NCBI GenBank assembly: GCA_041563675.1
Contig: JBFGRM010000141.1
Span: 1-6,756, forward strand
Direction of reading: 5' to 3'
Length of the DNA stretch: 6,756 nucleotides
Source: JBFGRM01 sp041563675
GTDB lineage: Bacteria > Nitrospirota > Nitrospiria > Nitrospirales > Nitrospiraceae
The position numbers and the translations under genes are program-made. Position 1 is the first letter of the stretch; the number at the start of each line of letters is the position of its first letter. Positions 1 through 5,659 of the stretch are shown piece by piece. The notes under the pieces were generated by a model. The model was not told the DNA's origin and did not search any database. It saw only the letters and a list, made by a program, of their open reading frames with translations.

Positions 1-99
1 ATTCCGCCCAACGACGGAGGCCTGGCCCTGGGGCAGGTCATGGTGGCCGCCGCGCAAGGCGCGGCAGGCGCGGGGCCCGAGGCCAGTGGCAACGGGTAA
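1..99 (+). CDS. hypF: HypF C-terminal fragment (carbamoyltransferase for hydrogenase maturation), 5' end outside window
   Basis: Frame 1 is open from the window edge to a TAA at 97-99 and encodes the last 32 residues. It starts with IPPNDGGLALGQVMVAAA, the conserved end of the HypF carbamoyltransferase domain (PPNDGG..LGQ). HypF uses carbamoyl phosphate and ATP to transfer a carbamoyl group to the C-terminal Cys of HypE, the first step in making the cyanide ligands of [NiFe]-hydrogenase. The call rests on this short motif and on the hypC-hypD-hypE genes directly downstream. The final residues, roughly GAGPEASGNG, look like a non-conserved tail and are encoded by the left arm of an inverted repeat (71-98), so the repeat may have supplied the C-terminus. 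Confidence 0.85.
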   Translation: MPPNDGGLALGQVMVAAAQGAAGAGPEASGNG

Positions 100-147
100 G
101 AATCTCTTGAGATCATTTCTACCCCGAGCCACATGCCCCGGGCCACG
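71..147. repeat. Imperfect inverted repeat spanning the hypF/hypC junction
   Basis: Arms at 71-98 and 120-147 pair without gaps at 21 of 28 positions by my manual alignment. The 21-nt loop contains a small perfect ATCTC-TT-GAGAT palindrome at 102-113. The left arm covers the end of hypF including most of its stop codon. The right arm ends 18 nt before the hypC ATG. The GC-rich words (GGCCCGGGGC, GTGGCTCGGGG) recur in the hypE/pfkB spacer. No T-tract follows, so it is not a classical intrinsic terminator. It could be an RNA-stabilising or transcript-segmenting hairpin, or a non-autonomous repeat element. Confidence 0.65.
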
Positions 148-151
148 TACC
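135..151 (+). repeat. 17-bp direct repeat, copy 1
   Basis: GCCCCGGGCCACGTACC is found exactly here and again at 2790-2806. Here it forms the outer part of the right arm of the hypF/hypC inverted repeat and ends 14 nt before the hypC start. It contains the palindromic CCCGGG core. Confidence 0.8.
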
Positions 152-165
152 CCGGCGAGACTTTT

Positions 166-402
166 ATGTGCTTAGCAATTCCCGGTGAGGTGCTATCGAT
201 TGGTGACGATCCCATGAGGACGGGAATGGTGTCCTTCGCCGGTGTGAAGAAGCAGGTGTCCCTGGCACTTGTGCCGGAAGCCGGGGTGGGGGACTTTGTC
301 CTCGTTCACGTGGGGTTTGCGATCAGCAAGCTCGACGAGGAGGCGGCCAATCGCACGCTAGAGACGCTGGCATCTCTCGAGCAACAGGACGAACAGTTCT
401 GA
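166..402 (+). CDS. hypC: HypC/HybG-type hydrogenase maturation chaperone
   Basis: This 78-residue protein starts MCLAIPGEV, the invariant HypC N-terminus. Cys2, exposed after removal of Met1, binds iron and contacts HypD and the hydrogenase large-subunit precursor. A second family motif, GDFVLVHVGFAISKLDEEAA, follows in the middle. Length is normal for HypC (about 70-100 aa). An in-frame ATG at 133 would add 11 residues (MPRATYPGETF), but the protein needs Cys at position 2 and the extra codons lie in a repeat arm, so 166 is the start. A modest ribosome-binding site, GGCGAG, lies at 154-159. HypC works in the cytoplasm with HypD to assemble and carry Fe(CN)2CO. The gene lies between hypF and hypD, 48 nt before hypD. 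Confidence 0.95.
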   Translation: MCLAIPGEVLSIGDDPMRTGMVSFAGVKKQVSLALVPEAGVGDFVLVHVGFAISKLDEEAANRTLETLASLEQQDEQF

Positions 403-441
403 GTCGTCAATGGCCATTTCTTACTTAAAAGGAACTGCACG
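390..441. repeat. Weak inverted repeat at the hypC/hypD junction
   Basis: Positions 390-399 and 432-441 can pair at 8 of 10 bases, with a perfect core CAGTTC/GAACTG. The left arm ends at the hypC stop codon and the right arm ends 9 nt before the hypD ATG. Placement matches the stronger repeats of this operon, but arms this short occur by chance. A competing small stem, GACGA (388-392) with TCGTC (404-408), overlaps it. Confidence 0.2.
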
Positions 442-450
442 CTAGTTTTT

Positions 451-1578
451 ATGCGGTACGTAACTGAATTCCGTAATGCGAACGCCGCGAAGGCGTTGGG
501 TCGAGCTCTCAGCCGTACAATGACCAGGCCGTGGACTGTCATGGAGGTCTGCGGCGGACAAACCCATGCTATCGTGCGGTTCGGTCTGGATGCGTTCTGG
601 CCGGAGGAGCTCACTGTCGTGCATGGTCCCGGCTGCCCCGTCTGCGTCACGCCGATCTCGCTCATCGATCACGCCATGGAGGTCGCGTCCAGCCCAAGTG
701 TCATTTTGTGCTCGTTCGGTGACATGCTGCGCGTGCCGGGGTCGAAGGGAAGTTTGTTCGACGGCAAGGCGGCAGGAGCCGATGTCCGGGTGATCTATTC
801 GCCGCTGGACGCACTGGCGCTGGCACGTACGAACCCCCATCGCGAGGTGGTGTGTTTTGCGGTCGGGTTCGAGACGACAGCGCCGGCCTTTGCGATGGCG
901 GTCCTGGAGGCGCAAAGGTCCGGGCTCCAGAACTTCACCCTGTTGGTCGCACACGTCCTGGTACCGCCCGCGCTGGAGGCGATCCTGTCGGCTCCGGAGA
1001 ATCGCGTGCAAGGATTCCTTGCTGCCGGCCACGTCTGTACGGTCATGGGATATGAGGAGTACGAGGAAGTCGTCCGGCTGCATCAAGTGCCCATCGTCGT
1101 CACGGGGTTCGAGCCGATCGATATTCTCGAAGGCGTCCTGATGCTTGTCCGACAACTCGAGCAGGGGCGGGCGGAAGTTAGAAACCAATACGAGCGATCG
1201 GTGCGACGAGAAGGAAACCAAGAGGCACGCGCCGCAGTTTGCGAAGTCTTCGAGGTGACTCCGCGTGCGTGGAGAGGCATCGGCCATATCCCGCAGAGTG
1301 GACTGCGGTTGCGCGCGCCCTATGCCAAGTTCGATGCGATCGAGCGCTTCGCGCCGCGGACGGATACAGAAGGTTCGGCGGAGCAGGACACATCGGAATG
1401 CATGAGCGGTCTCGTGCTTCAGGGGCTCATGAAGCCTCCTGACTGCCCGGCCTTTGGGGTCCGTTGCACACCGGACCAGCCGCTGGGCGCGCCCATGGTG
1501 TCGTCCGAGGGCGCCTGCGCGGCCTACTACCGCTATCGTGGCAAGGAAGCATTAAAAACAGAAAAGGAAAAAGGGTAA
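451..1578 (+). CDS. hypD: HypD hydrogenase maturation Fe-S protein
   Basis: This 375-residue protein carries the HypD signatures: CGGQTHAI with Cys34, VHGPGCPVC with Cys62 and Cys65, and VGFETTAP near 138-145. Four C-terminal cysteines, Cys317, Cys332, Cys339 and Cys356 (spacing C-x14-C-x6-C-x16-C), fit the family's [4Fe-4S] cluster ligands. HypD is the redox scaffold on which, together with HypC, cyanide from HypE and CO are placed on iron. The ATG at 451 gives the usual start (RYV.EFRN, compare typical KYV.EYRD). The only AGGA upstream (430-433) is about 17 nt away, so initiation may depend on translation of hypC, which ends 48 nt upstream. The last residues (KTEKEKG) are low-complexity and are encoded by a repeat arm at 1563-1575. 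Length otherwise matches the family. Confidence 0.96.
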   Translation: MRYVTEFRNANAAKALGRALSRTMTRPWTVMEVCGGQTHAIVRFGLDAFWPEELTVVHGPGCPVCVTPISLIDHAMEVASSPSVILCSFGDMLRVPGSKGSLFDGKAAGADVRVIYSPLDALALARTNPHREVVCFAVGFETTAPAFAMAVLEAQRSGLQNFTLLVAHVLVPPALEAILSAPENRVQGFLAAGHVCTVMGYEEYEEVVRLHQVPIVVTGFEPIDILEGVLMLVRQLEQGRAEVRNQYERSVRREGNQEARAAVCEVFEVTPRAWRGIGHIPQSGLRLRAPYAKFDAIERFAPRTDTEGSAEQDTSECMSGLVLQGLMKPPDCPAFGVRCTPDQPLGAPMVSSEGACAAYYRYRGKEALKTEKEKG

Positions 1579-1633
1579 ATCGAAGCCAAGTCTTGTCCGT
1601 ATTTTCTCACTTTTGATCTCCCCTTTTTCCTTT
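1563..1633. repeat. Purine/pyrimidine inverted repeat spanning the hypD/hypE spacer
   Basis: AAAGGAAAAAGGG at 1563-1575 is perfectly complementary to CCCTTTTTCCTTT at 1621-1633, with partial pairing continuing inward (AAATCGAAG against its counterpart near 1609-1618). The left arm forms the last codons of hypD and abuts its TAA stop (1576-1578). The right arm ends 14 nt before the hypE ATG, just ahead of its ribosome-binding site. Loop length is 45 nt. The sequence is unrelated to the GC-rich repeats elsewhere in the operon, but the placement is the same. Confidence 0.6.
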
Positions 1634-1647
1634 CGTAGGGTGATGCT

Positions 1648-2703
1648 ATGGGAAGTCAACAAGAGTTTCAGCTTCAATGTCCCACGCCGGCGTCGGGCGC
1701 TGACAGGATTCTCCTCGCACATGGTGGCGGAGGGCGACTGATGCAACGCTTGATCCAGGAGGTGTTCCGCAAGCGGTTCGACAACCCCCACCTTCGCCGT
1801 GAGCATGACGGGGCAGTTCTGCCCAGGCCGGCCGGACGTCTGGCCATGACGACGGACTCGTACGTCGTCCGTCCCTTGTTTTTTCCGGGCGGCGACATCG
1901 GTCGGTTGGCCGTCTTCGGAACCATCAACGATCTGGCCATGTGCGGGGCGAGGCCGTTGTACATCAGCGCGGCATTCATACTCGAGGAGGGGTTGCCGAT
2001 GGAAACCCTCGAGCGGGTCGCAGAATCAATGGCGCACGCAGCCGACAAGGCTGGCGTCACGCTTGTGACCGGCGACACGAAAGTCGTCGACAAGGGCAAG
2101 GGTGACGGCCTGTACGTCAACACCACGGGAATCGGGATCGTTCCCGACAACGTGAACGTCGGCCCGCAGTCCGTCCGCTCCGGACACAAGGTCGTGCTCA
2201 GCGGAGATCTCGGCAACCACGGCATAGCGGTCCTCAGTGTGCGGGAGGGGCTGGCGTTCGACGGAGGGATCGAGAGTGACGCGGCGCCGCTCCATGAGGT
2301 CGTGGCCGATCTGACCGACCACGGCATTGCGCCGTCATGTTTGCGTGATCTGACGCGCGGTGGGTTGGCGAGCGCGCTCAACGAGATCGCCAGCAAGGCG
2401 GATGTGAGTGTGATACTCGACGAGCCCAAAATCCCCGTCCGCGAACCCGTCCGCGGAGCCTGTGAGCTCCTCGGTCTGGACCCCCTGTATGTCGCCAACG
2501 AAGGACGCTTCGTGGCCATGGTTCCGGCAGACCAGGCGGACGCCATGGTAAAGGTTCTGCAGTCGCATGCCGTGTCCGCCGACGCGCGGGTCGTGGGCGA
2601 GGTCATCGCGCAGGATAATGCACCCGTTCTTCTCAGGACCACGTTCGGCACGACCCGCGTTCTCGACTTGTTATCGGGGGAACAGATGCCGAGAATCTGC
2701 TAG
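1648..2703 (+). CDS. hypE: HypE hydrogenase maturation protein (thiocarboxamide dehydratase)
   Basis: This 351-residue protein of the AIR-synthase/PurM-like fold ends in PRIC. The terminal Cys351 is the acceptor of the carbamoyl group from HypF, and HypE then dehydrates it with ATP to a protein thiocyanate that donates CN- to the HypC-HypD iron. Other family features are the N-terminal DRILLAHGGGGRLMQRLI (19-36), MTTDSYVV (67-74), the long GGDIGRLAVFGTINDLAM block (81-98), a TGDTKVV stretch and RDLTRGGLASALNEIA. Length is normal. The ATG at 1648 has an AGGGTG ribosome-binding sequence at 1637-1642. The gene follows hypD by 69 nt, a gap filled by an inverted repeat. Nothing essential appears to be missing, so the enzyme should be functional. 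Confidence 0.97.
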   Translation: MGSQQEFQLQCPTPASGADRILLAHGGGGRLMQRLIQEVFRKRFDNPHLRREHDGAVLPRPAGRLAMTTDSYVVRPLFFPGGDIGRLAVFGTINDLAMCGARPLYISAAFILEEGLPMETLERVAESMAHAADKAGVTLVTGDTKVVDKGKGDGLYVNTTGIGIVPDNVNVGPQSVRSGHKVVLSGDLGNHGIAVLSVREGLAFDGGIESDAAPLHEVVADLTDHGIAPSCLRDLTRGGLASALNEIASKADVSVILDEPKIPVREPVRGACELLGLDPLYVANEGRFVAMVPADQADAMVKVLQSHAVSADARVVGEVIAQDNAPVLLRTTFGTTRVLDLLSGEQMPRIC

Positions 2704-2725
2704 GAAGGGGATGGGCAAGTGGCCG

Positions 2726-2801
2726 GTGGCTCGGGGCTGGAGGTCGGATAAAAACACGTTGAGTTGTCTTCCGTTACCCCTGGCCTCGAGCCCCGGGCCA
2801 C
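2726..2801. repeat. GC-rich inverted repeat spanning the hypE/pfkB spacer
   Basis: Arms at 2726-2747 and 2780-2801 pair at 18 of 22 positions (core GGGGCT against AGCCCC), with a 32-nt loop. The left arm begins 22 nt after the hypE stop. The right arm ends 13 nt before the kinase ATG. The right arm shares an exact 17-bp segment, GCCCCGGGCCACGTACC (2790-2806), with the repeat before hypC (135-151), so the two belong to one repeat family. Confidence 0.6.
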
Positions 2802-2806
2802 GTACC
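2790..2806 (+). repeat. 17-bp direct repeat, copy 2
   Basis: This is an exact copy of the segment at 135-151. It lies in the right arm of the hypE/pfkB inverted repeat and ends 8 nt before the kinase start codon. In both copies the segment reads PRATY in the frame of the downstream gene. Confidence 0.8.
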
Positions 2807-2814
2807 GTTCTTGT

Positions 2815-3759
2815 ATGATTTACACCATTACTCTTAATCCAGCGCTTGATCATTATATGGAGACCTCGGACCTGCGGGTGGACGACGCCAACCGGGTGCA
2901 GGCGGAATGCCTCTTTGCGGGCGGGAAGGGGATCGACGTGTCCCGGGCGATCCGACATTTGGGCGGGGACAGCATGGCGCTCGGCTTCATCGGTGGACAC
3001 AACGGACAGATCCTCGTGGACATGCTGAAGGCGGAAGGCGTCACGCCCTATTTCACTCCAATCTCGCAGGAAACCAGGCGGGATATCATCATCAACCGTG
3101 TTCGTCGCGGCGGTCAGACGCTCCTGAACGCCCGAGGGCCCGCGGTCACGGCGGAGGAGTGGCGAAGCTTTCTCACCCATCTGCGCATGCTGGATCTTCG
3201 GGATGCCTATGTCGTGCTCGGGGGCAGCTTGCCCCGTGGCCTGCCGATCGACGCCTACCGGCAGGTTGTCAGCTTGGTCCAGGGACGGGGCGCCCGTGCG
3301 ATCCTTGACGCGGACGGTCCCTGTCTGCGCGAAGGGTTGAAAGCCAAGCCCTTCGCCGTCAAGCCGAATTTGAACGAGTTGCGCCGGGCCACGAAGCGTC
3401 GTCTCACGACGGACCAGCAGATGCTTGCCGCTGCCACTGCCCTTCATGAGAAGGGCGTGGCGATCGTGATCGTTTCGCTCGGCCGGCGAGGTCTCCTCGT
3501 GGTGAGTGGGACCGAGTGCCTGCGGGCCATACCGCCTTCGGTGAAGGTGCGAAGCACGGTCGGGGCGGGGGACTCGACCGTGGCCGGCTTTGTGTTTTGT
3601 CACGCGGCCGGAAAGGCCCTGGAGGATTGTGTGCGATTCGCAACGGCCTCGGGCACCGCCGCGACCCTGGCTCCGGGGAATCAGCTCTGCCAGGCGAGGG
3701 ACGTGCAGCGGCTCTTAGCCAAAGTAAGGCTGTCGCGTATTCTTTACAAGAGCAAGTGA
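2815..3759 (+). CDS. PfkB-family sugar-phosphate kinase (1-phosphofructokinase / 6-phosphofructokinase II-like)
   Basis: This 314-residue protein starts MIYTITLNPALDHYM, the characteristic N-terminus of the FruK/PfkB/LacC branch of the ribokinase fold. The glycine motif GGKGIDVSRAIRHLGGD is at 36-52. The C-terminal signature STVGAGDSTVAGF holds the anion hole and the catalytic base Asp253. The family phosphorylates a hexose phosphate with ATP, typically fructose-6-P or fructose-1-P to fructose-1,6-bisphosphate. The substrate cannot be fixed from sequence here; no PTS genes are adjacent. In the first motif Asp41 stands where many relatives have Asn (GGKGIN). The frame is open 17 codons further upstream, but the family N-terminus and the repeat content of the extension fix the start at 2815. 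No strong ribosome-binding site is visible. It lies between hypE and a stress-protein gene. Confidence 0.88.
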   Translation: MIYTITLNPALDHYMETSDLRVDDANRVQAECLFAGGKGIDVSRAIRHLGGDSMALGFIGGHNGQILVDMLKAEGVTPYFTPISQETRRDIIINRVRRGGQTLLNARGPAVTAEEWRSFLTHLRMLDLRDAYVVLGGSLPRGLPIDAYRQVVSLVQGRGARAILDADGPCLREGLKAKPFAVKPNLNELRRATKRRLTTDQQMLAAATALHEKGVAIVIVSLGRRGLLVVSGTECLRAIPPSVKVRSTVGAGDSTVAGFVFCHAAGKALEDCVRFATASGTAATLAPGNQLCQARDVQRLLAKVRLSRILYKSK

Positions 3760-3856
3760 AAGGTGAAAAGTGAAAGGTGAAATGATAGAAGATTGGCTGT
3801 TCGCACGACGATTCTTTATTTGCTGCTTTTCACTTTTCACTTCTCACTTTTCACTT
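3754..3856. repeat. GTGAAAAG-type inverted repeat filling the pfkB/usp spacer
   Basis: Arms at 3754-3782 and 3828-3856 are 29 nt each and complementary at 26 positions; two of the three mismatches could be G-U pairs in RNA. The arms are themselves built from an 8-9 nt word, GTGAAAAG/GTGAAAGG, repeated about three to four times, with CTTTTCAC on the other side. The left arm covers the kinase stop codon (TGA 3757-3759). The right arm ends 20 nt before the usp ATG and 7 nt before its AGGAG. The loop is 45 nt. With no T-run after it, a factor-independent terminator is unlikely. It is the strongest hairpin in the window. Confidence 0.8.
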
Positions 3857-3863
3857 CTTGACC

Positions 3864-3868
3864 AGGAG
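3864..3868 (+). promoter_or_regulatory. Ribosome-binding site of the usp gene
   Basis: AGGAG lies 8 nt before the ATG at 3877. This is the clearest Shine-Dalgarno match on the plus strand of this window and fixes the start of the tandem Usp gene. It lies just outside the adjacent repeat arm, so the hairpin would leave it exposed. Confidence 0.7.
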
Positions 3869-3876
3869 TATTCACG

Positions 3877-4737
3877 ATGGACGTGATCGTTCCTCTCGAC
3901 GGATCGAAGTACAGCCAATGGGCCTTAGACTGGGCGGCGCAGCTTCCGTTCTCCTCGTCCACGAAGGTGAAAGCATTGCATGTCGTCGATTTGGTGTCCT
4001 TGCGTGCCCCGCTGACACCGCACCCCGTGATCGTATGGAACGAAGCCATCATCCAGGCCGAGACGAAACGGCTTGCCGCCGAGGGGAAGCGCATCGCCGC
4101 GGAGACCAAGGAGCGCCTCGCCACGCAGAAGCTCAAGGCCAAGGTCGTGGTGGAGCAAGGCGCGCCTGGCGCCACGATCCTCAAGTACGCGAAGAAGAAT
4201 TCGCTCATCGTCATGGGAAGCCGAGGGCTGAGCGCACTGGATCGGTTCATCCTTGGTAGCGTCTCCAGCAAGGTCGTGCACCATGCCGCCTGCTCCGTCC
4301 TCGTCGTCAAGCAACCCGCCCGCCCCCTGCAACGAATCCTTTTCGCGACCGACGGGTCGCGCGAGTCCGGTAGGGTGATCAGCTTTCTACAAAAGCACTT
4401 TCTCCCGTTGCGCATGCGCGAGCAGGGACCGGCAGCGGGCGTCGAAGTGCTCGTGATGCATGTCATGCCCTTTCTCCGCTACCCGGAGCTGAAGGAAACA
4501 GGTCGAAGCATCGTGGCGCATACCGCCAAGCGACTTCAAAAGGCGGGCTTCCGGACCGAGGAGGTCCCGAGAGTCGGTGATCCAGCGGATGAGATCATCA
4601 CGTATGCCGAGCAGCGGGAGGTCGACCTCATCGTCTCCGGCGGGCGGGGTCTGGGCGCGGTCGCCCGCTTTTTCCTGGGAAGCACGTCCAGCAAGATTCT
4701 CCACCATAGTCACTGCTCAGTCCTGATCGTGCGCTGA
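3877..4737 (+). CDS. Tandem-domain universal stress protein (UspA family)
   Basis: This 286-residue protein consists of two Usp domains. Domain 1 (about 1-147) starts MDVIVPLDGSKYSQWALDWA and ends with the nucleotide-binding pattern G114-x2-G117-x9-G127-S followed by CSVLVVK. Domain 2 (about 150-286) starts RILFATDGSRESG and ends with G255-x2-G258-x9-G268-S and CSVLIVR. Both therefore keep the G-2x-G-9x-G-(S/T) motif of the ATP-binding Usp class. Such cytoplasmic proteins bind ATP and support survival under energy, redox or oxygen stress; the exact target is not predictable. No signal or membrane segment is seen. A good ribosome-binding site precedes the ATG. The position after hyp genes and a sugar kinase suggests a link to anaerobic or energy-limited conditions, which is inference. 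Confidence 0.93.
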   Translation: MDVIVPLDGSKYSQWALDWAAQLPFSSSTKVKALHVVDLVSLRAPLTPHPVIVWNEAIIQAETKRLAAEGKRIAAETKERLATQKLKAKVVVEQGAPGATILKYAKKNSLIVMGSRGLSALDRFILGSVSSKVVHHAACSVLVVKQPARPLQRILFATDGSRESGRVISFLQKHFLPLRMREQGPAAGVEVLVMHVMPFLRYPELKETGRSIVAHTAKRLQKAGFRTEEVPRVGDPADEIITYAEQREVDLIVSGGRGLGAVARFFLGSTSSKILHHSHCSVLIVR

Positions 4738-4741
4738 GGAA

Positions 4742-4780
4742 CTCGCCAGGCTGTCAAGCGACGATGCGCAGCCACCCGAG
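4742..4780. repeat. Weak inverted repeat in the usp/TSUP spacer
   Basis: Positions 4742-4753 and 4769-4780 are complementary at 9 of 12 bases, with a 15-nt loop. The right arm ends 15 nt before the TSUP ATG, like the stronger repeats in this run. With arms this short it may be chance. Confidence 0.2.
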
Positions 4781-4795
4781 AGACGCGGACCCCTC

Positions 4796-5659
4796 ATGGT
4801 CATAGCCTGGTATTCGCTCCTTGCACTGATCTCAGGGAATTTGGTGGGCTTGTCGCTCGGCGCGACGGGGGCGGGCGGCGCGCTGATTGCCGTCCCCTTG
4901 CTCGTGTATGTGCTTGACCGCAGTGTCCAGGAGGCGGTGGCGATTTCGCTGATCATCGTCGGATTCTCCGCGCTCCTGGGAGCCATCGGCCATCTGCGGA
5001 CCAAGGAGATCAGCCTCCGCGTTGCCCTCATGTTCGGGGCGACCGGCGCGCCGGGGGCGTGGCTCGGGGCGCAAGCACATGCCCTCGTGGAGGACGACTG
5101 GGTGCTCTTGCTCTTCGGCCTCCTGATGCTCCTGGTCTCCATCCACCTGCTCTGGAGTGGCCGGCCGGCGATCAATGCTTCCGAGCATCACTTTGATGAC
5201 GCCGTCGTCGGCATGGCTCAGATTGCCAAGTTATCCGGACTCGGATTGCTGATCGGGTGGCTGACGGGCTTTTTCGGGGTGGGGGGCGGATTCCTCATTG
5301 TGCCCGCGCTGATGTTCTTCGTCGGGTATCCGATCCGGGTCGCGATCGGCACGTCGTTGCTGATCACCGCGCTCATGTCGATGGCCGGTACCGCCGGCCA
5401 CGTTCAGCAAGGCTCGGTGGATCTGGGATTGGTCGCGGTCATGGGCGTGGGAAGCGCGGCCGGGCTCTTGCTCGGCGCAAAAATCGCGAGGCTGGTCTCC
5501 CCCGAGCGACTGACGAAGAGCTTTGCCCTCTTCGCGCTCCTGGTCTCGATCTCGCTCATCGCCCACAGCGGGATCAAGCTGCTGCAGGGTCAGAGCGGAG
5601 CGGATGCTCGGCCGACTAACGCTCAGGCTGGAGCGCTGACGGTGCGGAATGCCCGATGA
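4796..5659 (+). CDS. TauE/SafE (TSUP) family membrane transporter
   Basis: This 287-residue, very hydrophobic protein has about eight membrane segments in two homologous halves. The duplicated family motif is visible in both: GLSLGATGAGGALIAVPLL at 18-36 and GWLTGFFGVGGGFLIVPAL at 154-172. A polar loop at about 121-145 separates the halves. Members export or import small anions, such as sulfite, sulfoacetate or other organosulfur and organic acids, across the cytoplasmic membrane. The substrate here is unknown. The ATG at 4796 lies 58 nt after usp with no clear ribosome-binding site; the first residues run directly into membrane segment 1, as in relatives. The 3' end overlaps the convergent NTPase gene by 44 bp. 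The last 22 residues, largely within the overlap, are polar and probably cytoplasmic. Confidence 0.9.
   Translation: MVIAWYSLLALISGNLVGLSLGATGAGGALIAVPLLVYVLDRSVQEAVAISLIIVGFSALLGAIGHLRTKEISLRVALMFGATGAPGAWLGAQAHALVEDDWVLLLFGLLMLLVSIHLLWSGRPAINASEHHFDDAVVGMAQIAKLSGLGLLIGWLTGFFGVGGGFLIVPALMFFVGYPIRVAIGTSLLITALMSMAGTAGHVQQGSVDLGLVAVMGVGSAAGLLLGAKIARLVSPERLTKSFALFALLVSISLIAHSGIKLLQGQSGADARPTNAQAGALTVRNAR

Noticed and set aside
133..165. Upstream in-frame ATG giving an 11-residue longer HypC
   Set aside because: HypC needs Cys directly after the initiator Met, and the extra codons are repeat-arm sequence.
262..278. Sigma-54-like TGGCAC element
   Set aside because: It lies inside hypC and lacks the TTGC half at the required spacing.
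442..1287. Antisense open frame opposite hypD (281 codons)
   Set aside because: It is a shadow of hypD. The Arg/His/Asp-rich translation has no recognisable motif and no ribosome-binding site.
1674..2651. Long antisense open frame opposite hypE (325 codons)
   Set aside because: It is a codon-bias shadow of a well-conserved gene in GC-rich DNA; its translation is Ser/Arg/Pro-rich with no domain.
2764..2814. 17-residue N-terminal extension of the PfkB-family kinase
   Set aside because: The family begins at MIYTITLNP, and the extension reads through the inverted-repeat arm.
2671..3603. Antisense open frame opposite the kinase (310 codons)
   Set aside because: Same pattern: a GC-rich shadow lying opposite a gene with clear family motifs.
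3754..3856. CRISPR array or intrinsic terminator
   Set aside because: The repeats are contiguous words without spacers, and no T-tract follows the stem.
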